From Apricaphanius iberus (taxonomy: Eukaryota; Chordata; Actinopteri; Cyprinodontiformes; Aphaniidae): a stretch of DNA of 64,000 nt. The stretch is from contig JAPXFQ010000179.1 of NCBI GenBank assembly GCA_028564705.1, positions 1 through 64,000 of the forward strand. Direction: 5' to 3'. Shown here in pieces: positions 20,832 to 31,682 of this stretch (position 1 is the first letter of the stretch; each line of letters opens with the position of its first letter). The notes under the pieces were generated by a model that was not told the DNA's origin, searched no databases, and saw only the letters and a program-made list of their open reading frames with translations. Made by a program: the position numbers and the translations under genes.

Positions 20832-22440
20832 CACGCCCTTATTTCCATATGTAAATCAGACCGGCACATTTGATTTAAGACGTATTACAACGGATGGCGA
20901 GTTCCACATTACATTGTTATTCATGGCCCTGTCTACATGGAGACGAATCCAGGTGTGGGAGCAAAGATATTTCATGCAATACGTGACTCATCCACAAGGA
21001 GGCGCCGTTTCTAGAAAAAAAATTCCATCTGGAGATTGAGTTTTGCTCCTTGGGGATTTTGACTGCCATGTGGAAGTGACAGCGTTACCTTGAGGGGCAA
21101 GATTTGGAAAAGTGACCTCCCTGATTTGAACCCAATTGGAATTTTGTTGCTGCATTTCTGTGTGAGGCAAAGGACTCCTTCACCATGTTGTAGCACACGG
21201 TGGTTTTAGGTGCGCTTGGTACTAGGTCACCTTAGTTAAAGGAGGATGATCAGTTCATATTTAGCAGAGATTAGGACTGAAATAAAATCCTGAGGATTTT
21301 CAGCCTGTGAAATTGAGTTGGAATCTTGTTAAACTAATTTCTGAATCAACAAGAACTTCCTTTGTTTGGCACAACATGGATGTTTGATATCGGCTTTTGG
21401 CCTGAATCATAATTTCAGTAAAAATTGATGGAATGCAGATGGAGGTCTACTTAACATTCAAGGTTTTCTCAGAAATGTAGAACCCACAAGGTTTATTGTG
21501 AGTTTTGCCAGATAAAAAAAAAATGCTTAAAAAGATTACCGCAGATCTGTCTTTTTTTTTAAATGTTTTAATTTGAAGAGTTTGTTGTACGTTATGTGCA
21601 TGGAATGAAAAATGAATAAAAGTTTTCATTGAAAAAGTAAAAACATATTTTGCCGATAATTTCCAATCTAATTTTTTATGCGCTAATAATCATGTTAGGC
21701 CAGTAACATTGGACATCCCTAGATTTTTTTTTTCTTCTGACTCACTTTACCTACAGTCCCAGACCCACCATGGGCCCTTTTAGCCCCTCTTTATTAACCT
21801 CTTGGATACGCCCCTGCTCAGCAGCACTGAACGTTTAGGAATGGTAGCTTATTAATCATTGTAAAAACTCACAGGAGCTTTTAGAATGATGAGTTTTTTT
21901 TAGAAACTACAGTTTATGTCAGTCACATTGAGACAGTTCTGAAAACTTGCCGCTGGCTGCTGCGGCGTGCGTCACTAATTACAGCTGATTGTTTTCCTCG
22001 TCTGACATATATGAATCCCAGAGGTGACCTACTTTGGATTCCAATCGGCGAATTTCACCAACAGGTGAAGGACTTTCATGTTGGAATGAGGGTTGGCAAG
22101 TATGGAAAAGTGTTCACCAGATACCAACCTTTCGCCAGTGATTTTCTCTGCACCAAATGAGCCATTGATGATCCAGACAGACGGGTTGGGTCTGTGTGTG
22201 TTTGTGTGTGAGAGAGAGACAGACGTGTGAATGACAGAGAGACGAAGAGAGAGCAGGGAAATGCAGCTGAACAAATACGCTGCATGTTTTAAATACCATA
22301 AAAAAGAAAAAACAAACGCAATATTGAGACTTTTTTCTTCTTTTGGTCAGTGTTGAATCTGTTGCGGTCAGGGTTTAATCTTTGGCGCACCGCCACAGAT
22401 TCGTCTATGTGTGGGAAACACTGAGCTCTATGAACAACTT
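20832..22440. other. Intergenic, no gene recognised
   Basis: Runs from the right end of the candidate CACTA unit to the next repeat. It contains a GT/GA-rich microsatellite-like patch at about 22195-22255 and T-runs. Open frames around 20990-21200 and 22030-22300 lack family motifs. Confidence 0.4.
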
Positions 22441-22455
22441 TTTAAGAAAGAAAAC

Positions 22456-22500
22456 TTAGAGGGAAAGTTTGTTTTTTTCAACCTGGACCTTACTATAAAG
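22456..22500. mobile_element. Fragment of the TTAA-flanked element end
   Basis: Contains ttcaacctggacctta preceded by gagggaaagtttg, matching the terminal repeat of the elements at 5301-5874 and 41159-42046. The remainder is missing, replaced by the element at 22501. Confidence 0.65.
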
Positions 22501-23737
22501 CCCGGGGGTTATTCCACGAAGCTCGCTAATTCCAAAAGCCAGGCTTACTTTGACAATCCTGGCTCAATTTCTCCACATTTGGTGCCACAAACCAGGCTAA
22601 CTTGATGCCCCATTCAGTCACCATGGCAACATATCCTCTGGGATGAACCAGCTCCGTGGCAGGTTAACTGTGAGGCTTATTTCAGCTCGATCAAATGATT
22701 GGACGATCCAGGTGATGTCACAAAGCAGGGCTGATATTCTGCAGCTGTTCTCTCCATCACCACACCCACCCTCCACTATAAAGTTATCAAAGCAGCTGCA
22801 GTTTTCTTTTTGGGGGCTAAATCGGGCTTGCATCGTGCAAATGTAGTTCTAATTACATAATGATTTATTTAATCTAATGATTTCACTTTTACCATTTTGA
22901 AGAACGTTAGTTTATTTAATATTGAATTGCTACCAGAAGCTTTTTGCTCCACCCATGTCGCTCCTGACACCAAGCTATTAATACTAATATTAATGGAGTC
23001 ATAAAATCATCATCCGGTCTAAATGTGTAAAAAAAGCCTTATAATATAGTAGAAACTGGTAAAAAAGAATATACACATGTAAATCCAAATACTGAATTAA
23101 TTATTAATAATGAATTATTACTTTACATTTTAAAGACTTGAAACTGTTCCTATTTAGTTGCTAAATATCTTAAATCCTTTCTTAAATCATGTTCTAACAC
23201 ATTCGACCTGTCAGCCATTTACTGTCACGTGTTATATTCTGCTTCTAATAATTCACAACAGACTCCAGATTATCTTGCCCTACCCAGCGAGGTAAGAGGA
23301 TTTATTAACACGAATTTAGAAGTTTATAGTTAGAAGCGCATCTCCGCGCTCAGTGTCACACTCTAAATCGTCCGTAAGGAACATCGCCTTATTCCAATTA
23401 CAATTCCAATGACATAATGCAGCCTGACGAGCTTTTATATGCAGCTGGTGTTCCTCTTATTAGTAATGATGTTATTGGGATGCTCATAGGTTGCATTAAT
23501 AAGTCTTTCTCATACTGGGAGAAGAATGCAGCTTTTTCCTTTCCTTTTATTCTCAGCATCGGTTGACAGGAGCTGCCTATTGACGCACCTGAGCCTGGCT
23601 TGTTAAGCCCGGCTTGAACCAGTGGGGACTTCGTGGTGGACTCGACTGAGCCTGGAAGGAACTGTTAAGTTAATTCAAGCGAGGATATTTCACACGAGCC
23701 TCGATTTGTTGAGCTTCTTTCGTGGAATAACACCCAG
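22501..23737. mobile_element. DNA transposon-like element with TIRs
   Basis: The left end ggttattccacgaagctc and the right end gagcttctttcgtggaataacac are inverted repeats of each other, with ccaggct/agcctgg motifs repeated in both subterminal regions (near 22540-22600 and 23590-23655). Body about 1.2 kb, with no transposase frame. It sits directly on the fragment of a TTAA-type element, so it may have inserted into it. Superfamily not determined. Confidence 0.65.
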
Positions 23738-24639
23738 GTCGGCCCGGTAAGCTTAAAAAGCACTGTGGGAAACCAGATTATTAGATAAGTACATTTTTGT
23801 GTTTAGCTCACGTGTTTCCAAAGACGACGCTTTGATAGTTTAAGCTGCCCTTCAGGTTCATACAAGATTCCCTGACCACAATGACTGCTAGCAGGAGGCT
23901 GGGACGTATGGAGAGAAAATAGTATCATATGTTTTGTGTGTGAGTAATACTTGATTTGTAACTTGTGTCTGCCTCTTTGTGTGTAACTTTGGATTTGTGT
24001 GTGCGTAATACTTGATTTGTAACCCATAAAAACAATTTGCTCGTAACTTTGTGTACTTACATGTAATCTATATACACACAAATATCAAAAACTTACAAGC
24101 ACGAAATACAATTTACGCTCGCACAACTTGAAATAACACCAGCTTAAAACTAACTATGAATTCAAAATGACTCCTACGCATACAATCCTCAAATATGTAT
24201 GCACCAATCGCCTGATACGCACAGACAAGACCACAGATCATAGTTACAACTGCAAGACGGGGGTTGAGACTCTTTTTACGTCTGGAGATTTGTGCGTAGA
24301 TGATGCGTTTGAATGCTGATCGAATGCTGAGTTATATGAGTTTTCTCTCCACCATTTCCCTCCAAACGTTTTTCCTTCTATAGCTGTTACTGAAGTGACA
24401 AATACTTGTAAAATAAAGAAAAAATGAATGTGGCAGCACTCGAAATTTACTGATTTAAACCTAAATTAAAAAAAATAAAAAACACATCCTTTTCTGAGAC
24501 GTAGAAATAACATGGGTAAAAACAAAAAAAAAACACTAGTTTGTGGACTGGTTGTGTTTGCTGGAGAAATCTGGTAGACTGAGAGAGTAAGGTGTAGCTG
24601 CAGCCGTAGCCCCTACAAAACACGTCCCCAGGCGACTCA
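23738..24639. other. Intergenic with unclassified repeat
   Basis: Contains an internally repetitive block (23935-24060) in which aatacttgatttgtaac occurs twice in a gtgtgt-rich context. No coding sequence was recognised. Confidence 0.4.
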
Positions 24640-25330
24640 AGCTAGACTGAAGCAACATGGCCGCCGCAAGCCGTGTCTCTCCAGGCTGGAGAAATCACTC
24701 ATAGCAGCTCTTCAGAGAGCTTCTCCCTCGGCCGCAATAGAGCAACCTGCCCCTGCCAACCAGGATGGGGACAGGCAGACCGCCAAAGCCCCCACCATGG
24801 CAAGAGTGGCCCACCAGCCCAGGTTCCTGGCCAGACAGCATGATATATCCCCCGGACTCCAACTCCTGATGGTCAAACGAACAGGGGCGTGGGAAGACCC
24901 CCAGCCTCTCTCCTCCGAATGTGATGTTGTTGTGTGTTGTTCTAATGTGTACTTAAAACAGAGCGGTGGAAGATGGTAATGCTGCCAGGCACTCCCATCT
25001 CCCACCCCAGGCACTCAGTGTCTAGATGCAATTAAGCAGTGGGCACAGGCACCAGAGGCGAGGCTCCTTAAATGGCTCCGCCTCCAGCCCTGAGGTGTAT
25101 CCACCGCCTGGTCCCTACATTTGTGTGCCTCATGTAAATGTGAGATGAAAGTGTCTAAGTTGTACAGTAAAATTGGGACCCAGGCCGCCACCGGGCAGCA
25201 AAGACGGAAACTCCTCCCCACACCGCAGTGACGTGCCCACGCCCCAAGGCCCTGTGTGAATGGTTGAATGAAGGATCAGGCGGACAGGATGCCATCCTCA
25301 AGGAGCCAGCTCCCCTACTGACTCCAATAG
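24640..25330. repeat. GC-rich dispersed repeat remnant
   Basis: A compositional island richer in C and G than its neighbours, reading from gctcttcagagagcttctcc to ggagccagctcccctactga. It resembles a GC-rich dispersed fish repeat with gggaagacccccagcc and a tgttgttgtgtgttgt stretch. Several short frames are open on both strands (60-100 codons), but none shows conserved domains. Class not assigned. Confidence 0.4.
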
Positions 25331-25554
25331 ATAGATAAAATGCTATTTTACATTCAAAGTCTTACCCTTCTCAAAAGGAAAAAAAACCCCATAGAAATGG
25401 CAAGTCATTTTAATGTCTGAAGATTTGGGGAAAAGTATCTAACACAAACCTCTAATAAATATTTTATATTTGAAGGGTTTGTTCATCTATATGTTCACTT
25501 TATTTCAATTTTTATAGTTATAGTAGAAAATAGTTGAATGCGTTTGTAGCTGGA

Positions 25555-25890
25555 TGCGGAACGTAAAGCGTGGAAACTGTTTCTGCTGTAAACTTCCGCG
25601 TGGGACCTTCAGCGGAAGTAAACAACAAGGCGCTAGCAGCGTTAGCTTCCAGGCTCCCCTCTGTCTACGGTCGGTAAGAAAACGGTTTCTGCCGTGTGAG
25701 CTGAATGTTTCTGCGTCTGCAGTAGCAGCGTTTCAGGTTCATCACCATCAGGATAGACCAGAGAGCGACTAACTGCTGCTGCTGGAGAAATATTCAACAG
25801 CATCGTCCGTTAGGAGGAAGAGACCGATCATCAGCCCAGACTGTTGGAGAAGCGGCAGCTGGAGAACCCAGACGAGCTCAGAACCCACAG
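25555..25890 (+). other. Non-coding first exon of ZNF-B with promoter region
   Basis: Homologous to 4070-4398 (see ZNF-A): same gcggaagtaaacaacaagg motif, gtctgcagtagcagcg, the agaccagagagcgactaact run and the catcgtccgttaggaggaag motif, ending in cacag with a gtaatg donor (GT at 25891). Similarity continues about 60 bp into the intron (atatgatcaggga, taccgcggagga) before it stops. It carries a few extra bases (gctgctgctggagaaatatt) absent from the ZNF-A copy. Taken as 5' UTR exon plus promoter; the transcription start is not resolved. Confidence 0.7.
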
Positions 25891-27564
25891 GTAATGTTAA
25901 CAGAAAGGATATGATCAGGGAAGTATTTATTACCGCGGAGGAAGCCGGACCTTTCCTCGTTTTGTCTATGTCGCATATTTGCTTCTCTTTTTGAGTTTTT
26001 CCCCCGGTGTATTTATAACATATTATATAGTTATCCGAATGCAGAAAATGTTTGTGGCTAATGAAGGAGAAACGGTGGAATCTAAATGGTTTTAACTTCA
26101 TCCAGTGAGGAAGGGGTGTTACAGATCCATTGGTGACTCTCCAGAGCTGCACCGTTTCCTGCACCGTTCAGATGCTTCCCATCTCATTCACTCCTGAATC
26201 AGATGAACGTCTTGTTATCAGACAGCTGCAGTGGCTGAATGGGATGCATCTAAAAGCTGCAGGTTGCTACCTCTGCTGGACTGCACCTGGCCAACCCTGC
26301 CTCCTTATTTTTATTCATCGTCATGAATGTAGATATCACGATCTGCTAACCTGTTGTGATAAAAAAAAAAGGTTTTCTGCATTAGAATCTAGTGAAAAAG
26401 TTTCTATCTATTGATGATTTCCTCCTCTTTGTCCCACCAACTGGATGAATTCCTCACCCATTCAGGCGGAGGTGGGATTAAGTCCTTCTCTGAGGATCCA
26501 CAGAGTCTTGAAATGTAATAAATGATGATCAGTTGATTTAAGGTGAATTAAAGTGCAGGTTAAATACTCACTAATATGCATATAAAATACTGTACAAAAG
26601 TTACAATTGAAATGTTTATTGTGGTTTATTTAACTTTCACTATGCATAACCGCTAATATGTTCATTTAAAAGTTTCGTAATCCTGACCTGTGACCTTAGG
26701 TGGGGGAGTCGTATCGCTGTGCGCTGCTTTCTCAGTTTCTACTTATCAGATCCTGCGGTTGTGTTATCAAGAGCCAGTGTGGTCATTAGCTTTGGATTGT
26801 GATCATTTTTCTTAAAAATGGTAAGTTATTGTGTTTGCTTTACAAACACCAGCCTGTCATGGAGCCCAGTTCCAAAGGAACCCCCATCCCCAAAATAACA
26901 GGCACTATCTTTCGTATCTGGCTGACTGGATTTTACGCAGCTAAACTGCCGTCAACTTGTGCTTTGACTATGGAAAAGCCTTGAAATATATGGCACTCAC
27001 TTCAGACCAGAGGATTAAAACACCAGCGATGCAACAGAGTTTATACAGAGGCAAAGATCATAGGCTCCAGCCGGCTTGCTGCAGTGCTTTTATAGTTTCA
27101 TGGGACCTCTGTCGGTGGCTGCTTCTTACTGCAGCAGCCGGGTGGGAGACACGACCGGGTCGATCAGAAGTTCAGCTCTACGCTGATGGGATCTCTGCTT
27201 TGTAGGTCTTTTTGTCTAACATCTTATTATGAATAGATTTGTTGAAAGATTGCGGTATGTGGGTTTTAAAAGAAAAAGTGAAGCTAACTTGTAGCACCGA
27301 GGCTAAGCGTTAGCGTCGGCTAGCATTGGTGTGATTTGGGCTCTAATGCTTCTCCTGCTCTCCTCCTCGTCTCTCTGAGTTATCTGGGGCAGGCAGTAGA
27401 CTCATAGCTGTATGGTTGTGGTTCATCTTGTTGGAAATGTTTTAACATTTAATCTGTCAAAGTCGCCATTAAAATCCACCCTTTTCTATTGATAGAGCTG
27501 ACAGCAGTCACCTACCTCACGCCACTTCCGGTCTGGCATTGTCACAAAAAGCAATAATAATGTA
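25891..27564 (+). other. ZNF-B intron, 5' part, nothing recognised
   Basis: Start of the 5.7-kb intron ending at 31603. The counterpart of the ZNF-A micro-exon is not seen where expected. Open frames near 25769-26414 and 26799-27205 have no family features. Confidence 0.4.
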
Positions 27565-27820
27565 CACTGACCTGAAGGATTATTAGGAACACCAAACTAA
27601 TACGGTGTTTGACCCCCTTTCACCTTCAGCACTGCCTTAATTATACATGGCATTGATTCAACAAGGTGCTGAAAGCATCTTTAGAAATATTGGCCCATAT
27701 TGATAGGATAGCATCTTGCAGTTGATGGAGATTTGTGGGATGCACATCCAGGGCACGAAGCTCCCGTTCCACCACATCCCAAAGACGCTCTATCGGGTTG
27801 AGATCTGGTGACTTTTTATC
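27565..27820 (-). mobile_element. Tc1/mariner transposase C-terminal remnant
   Basis: The left boundary cactgacctgaaggattatt matches the terminus of a known fish Tc1-like family. Minus-strand translation from 27815 gives SPDLNPIERLWDVVERELRA and then LHQLQDAILSIWANISKD, the C-terminal DDE region including the catalytic glutamate (in PIERLW). A one-base deletion after ISK shifts the frame, and the rest of the transposase is missing. Dead 5'-truncated copy in the ZNF-B intron. Confidence 0.92.
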
Positions 27821-28379
27821 GACTCTTCATACCTTCTGGCTAAATTGATAAAGAACCAACTGATGTATAAAAAAATAGATATACAAGCAAATACATGTTT
27901 TAGCTGCTTCTCAGTTTTTCCATTGAAAAATTTCTTCTATAATAATTTCCGAATCAGAAAAATTGAAATAATCTTTAATAACAAAAAATCTTTTTCATGA
28001 AATAGTTGGAATTAGGGATCAACCGATTTTGATTCTTTTAGTGCCGATACCGATTTTTTTCTTTCATCAGCGTTAAACTATGACCGATACGGACTGCCGA
28101 TTTTCTTAAGCCAATATTTTTTAGACTGAATCTGCTCAGTTTACATCATAAAAACACTGATCATGACAAATGTGACAAGACCCGATTTAACAGTTATTGA
28201 ATGCTAAATTAACATTTAAAACAATATTTAACAAAAAGTAAGCTTAGGTTATGTAGAACAAGTAATAAAAAGATTACAATATTTAACAAATATAAAAAAC
28301 ATTTCGGGTAGAATGAGTAAAACAAAGAATTCAATGCTGAAAAACTGTAATTAAAATTCTGAAAATAAATATTTAACCA
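27821..28379. mobile_element. AT-rich intron with hAT end fragment
   Basis: At 28014 the sequence tagggatcaaccgattttg, followed by gccgataccgatt and later gaccgatac, looks like the terminus and subterminal repeats of a hAT family common in fish. No matching second end was found, so only a fragment is claimed. Confidence 0.45.
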
Positions 28380-28650
28380 CAAATAAATTACGTAATCGAT
28401 TACGTCAACATGTTAAATACGTTGACGCAAAAAATGCGCGTTGATGCGTCATCACTTTCAAAACAAACATGGCGGGAGCCAGTAGTGTCAGCATGAGTGA
28501 GTCAGTTGACTTAAATACCTCCATCCGAACTCGCAGTTCAGAGGTTTGGAACAATTTTAAAATAAAAAGGAGCGATTTTGTCGCAGAATGAGTCTGAATG
28601 CGCACAGACTGATTATGAGCAAAAGCCCAAAATTTGAGCGAGTAAACATG
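28380..28650 (+). mobile_element. hAT (ZBED-type) transposase 5' remnant
   Basis: Contains aatcgattacgtcaacatgt and tacgttgacgc, typical of the subterminal region of a ZBED-like hAT family. From an ATG at 28493 the plus strand reads M-S-E-S-V-D-L-N-T-S-I-R-T-R-S-S-E-V-W and continues NNFKIKRSDFV before a stop near 28590, the start of a BED zinc-finger domain. Only the N-terminus remains. Non-functional. Confidence 0.75.
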
Positions 28651-29700
28651 TTTGTTAACAAAGGTATTGCACTACCTGCTAAACGGAGCCGTCGTGGACA
28701 TTAATAACGCATTCTTTAAGTGCTTCCAAAAGCAAACCGACAATAAACTCTTGATTATCACGTTTAATAACGCCTTATGCTGTTTTAATACTATTTTTTA
28801 CTTAATGCTCCTCCAGTTTGTTGGATTCAAAGTTGCCTTCTGATAACTAGAAAAATCTGCAGCATTTTATTGGAATGAACAGCGCCTCTCCCCCTGTTTA
28901 TCTCTTTTTTTGTATGTAAATCTTACGTCAGAAACAAGAGAATATGCAGCAAAGTAAATGTTCTTTGTGAATGAAGAGCACTTTTTTGCATTAAGTGAAT
29001 GTTACATTTAGTTTTATATTTTTTTTGGTATTTTCTTTCCTTTATTCATATGATTTGGTTGCACAACATTTAACATGTCGACATGGTTGCTGCATTTCTG
29101 GTTGCTTTAAACTGCTTACCCACCAACTCTTCAGTTTTTTTTTAAAAACCCGTTCTTTGGCGACGTCTGCTCATTTCGCACTTTGATGTTAAATTGCTTT
29201 TGAAAATAAAAAAAATTCTGTTCTCCATTTTTAAAGCTCGGACTCAGGAAAGTCAAAGTATTTCCTCTGGAAATGATTCTGGTCTTGTGCTCTGAGCTCC
29301 TCAGCCATAGTGAAACATGACAAACAGTGGCAACAAATGTTAGGAGTATACGTTTCCCTCTTAATTCCTTATTTCTACCACTAAACATGGATCAACCAGC
29401 TGGGTGTTTTTACATGTTATATATCATTTAATATCCTCACCCTATTTTATCATTTCATTGAATTTTATGTTGTATTTTTAGTTTGACTGTTATGCAGCAT
29501 TCCGATCAGTGTTGCTTTGTCAAACTAAAGATTGTACAACCCACATTTAAGCCAACTTCCTGTCGTCTTTAAAAAGAGAAGGAATTTTATTCAGTGCTGT
29601 GAGGAGCACAAAAACCAGAGTGAGAGATATCAAAGTGGTTGGTCATTGTTAGGAAGCTATTTAACTGTTGAGCCATGTTTTTTTAATGGCAGATAAGAGA
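28651..29700 (+). other. ZNF-B intron, nothing recognised
   Basis: AT-rich sequence with T-runs. No family motif in either strand. Confidence 0.4.
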
Positions 29701-29707
29701 TTGGTCT

Positions 29708-31310
29708 GTAAGGCAAGGCCAGGCAATTTTATTTGTATAGCACACTTTCAACACAAGGCAATTCAAGGTGCTTTACATGATTCAGTGATAATGAAACCAC
29801 ATTTTACAAACAAAACATGTAAGTTTAACAGTAATCAATCAGTAAGAAAAGATGATGTAAGGAGCAAATTTATGTAATTAATACACAATCACTTAAAGAA
29901 GAAATAAAAAAGTAAGAATAGAAATTAAACCACAACAATAAAAAATAATTTAAGGAACAAATTTATTCAATTGAAACAGATTAAAACAGATTAAACACAA
30001 TCGGGTAAACAAAACAAAAAGTGATCAGAAAGCGCAATTTAAGATTCAAATGCAGCTCTGAATAGTAGAGTTTTTATCTTTGATTTAAAAGAGCCTAACG
30101 ATTCAGGGTTTTTGCAGTCGTCTGTAAATTTATTCCAGATTTGTGGAGCATAGAAGCTGAAAGCTGCCTCTCCCTGTTTGGTTCTGATTCTAGGGACGAT
30201 TAGTAAGCTAGAGTTGGAGGACCTGAGTGGTCTGCTGGGTTGATATAGTGACACAATATCTTCAACATACTTTGTTGCTAAACCATTTAATGATTTATAA
30301 ACTATTAAAATGATTTTGAAGTCTATTCTCTGAGCTACAGGGAGCCAGTGGAAGGACTTTAGAACTGGGGTGATGTGTTCTAATTTCCTGGTTCTAGTGA
30401 GAACACGAGCAGCAGCGTTCTGGATCAGCTGCAGCTGTCTGATTGCTTTTTTAGGTAGACCTGTGAGGACGCTGTTGCAGTAATCGATCCGACCAAAGAT
30501 AAACGCATGGATCAGTTTTTCTAGGTCCTTCTGTGACATCAGTCCTTTAATCCTAGAAATGTTCCTCAGGTGATAGAAAGCTGACCTTGTTATTGCCTTT
30601 ATGTGACCCTGGAGGTTCAGGTCTGAGTCCATTATTACACCTAGATTACTGGCCTGGTTGGTAGTTTTTAGTTGTATTAGCTGAAGTTGTGTGCTGACTT
30701 TGGATCATTCCTCTTTAGGTCCAAAAATAATCACTTCTCTTTGTTTCTGTTTAGCTGGAGAAAGTTATGGGACATCCAGTCGTTGATTTGTTCAATGCAT
30801 TCATTTACGGTCTGGATAGAATCAAAGTCACCTGGTGACAATGTAATGTATAGCTGTGTGTCGTCTGCATAGTTATGGTAATTTATCTGATTGGCTGCTA
30901 TAATCTTGGTTAGTGGGAGCATATAAATATTGAACAGGAGGGGGCCCAGGATGGAGCCCTGGGGGACCCCACATGTGATTTCTGTTAGTTCTGATGAGAA
31001 ATTTCCGATGGAAACAAAGAAATTCCTATTTTTGAGGTAAGATTCGAACCATTGAAGAGCTGTACCAGTGAGTCCGACCCAGCTTTCTAATCGTTCCAGT
31101 GATATTGTATGATCAGCGGTGTCAAATGCTGCACTGAGGTCCAACAGAACCAACACTGTAGTTTTACCGCTGTCTGTATTTATGCGAATGTCATTGAAAA
31201 GTTTTGTAGTTCTGCATCGCTGTGTTGTCCAGGTTGTTCTGCGTCAGTAGTGGTTCGAGAACTGCTGTTATGAAGGCCTGGGGGAAGACAACCAGAAGAA
31301 CTTCCTGAAA
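29708..31310 (-). mobile_element. L2-type LINE, best preserved copy
   Basis: A 1.6-kb 5'-truncated L2 on the minus strand. The 3' tail at 29708 has gcaaggccaggcaattttat and aaggtgctttacatgattca. From 31156 the RT palm is readable: [13 protein letters not shown] (catalytic D), [13 protein letters not shown], then [11 protein letters not shown] (catalytic DD), LNRNKE. A frame change near 30730 separates this from the block open at 30632-30039: NLQGHIKAITRS, HLRNISRIKG, RIDYCNSVLTGLPKKA, NAAARVL, SFHWLPVAQRIDFKI and a C-terminal LGSFKSKIKTLLFR. The two catalytic motifs are intact but the frame is split and the 5' end is missing. It lies antisense just upstream of the ZNF-B last exon. Confidence 0.95.
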
Positions 31311-31603
31311 TGGTGCTGATCTATTATTTGTTCGGGTCGCTTTGCTGCAGTTTCCTTTTTTATCCATCCATCTTCTTCCGCTTCATCCGGGGTCGGGTCG
31401 CGGGTGCAGCAGCTTAAACTCTATTAAATGTTTTACAGACAAATTCAAACACACATACAGAACCTGAATCAAATATGTGAGCTGTGAATAGAACTTGAAC
31501 ACGTCTTGCTTTATCGTCAGAACCAGATAAGCCTGGTGGTTTCCATGTTCCTAAAAAAAAAAAAAAAAAATCCTAAAAGTTCTCCTGTTCTTCCTTCCCT
31601 CAG
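31311..31603 (+). other. Distal ZNF-B intron with acceptor
   Basis: Contains a short A-run near 31553-31570 and ends in the acceptor gttcttccttccctcag (AG at 31602-31603), nearly identical to that of ZNF-A. Confidence 0.6.
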
Positions 31604-31682
31604 GCTCTGCACATCACCAGATCTGCTTCTTTATTCGGACAGTCTCGCTGATTTCCTCTTGAGCAGAAGATGCCAGGAGGCC
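31604..31682 (+). other. 5' untranslated part of ZNF-B last exon
   Basis: The exon begins gctctgcaca after the acceptor. The first ATG (31670) is out of frame and soon hits a stop. The first in-frame ATG is at 31683, so this segment is untranslated unless an upstream exon supplies a start. Confidence 0.5.

Noticed and set aside
14662..20836. A 3-bp target duplication for the CACTA-like unit
   Set aside because: Flanks cca and cac do not match, so the TSD is not claimed and confidence in the unit is lowered.
24712..25221. GC-rich frames of 60-100 codons
   Set aside because: Sequence looks like a dispersed repeat, frames open on both strands, no protein family.
31506..31682. Upstream extension of the ZNF-B frame
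   Set aside because: It crosses a clear 3' splice acceptor (31601-31603) and an A-run, so it is intron and 5' UTR rather than coding.
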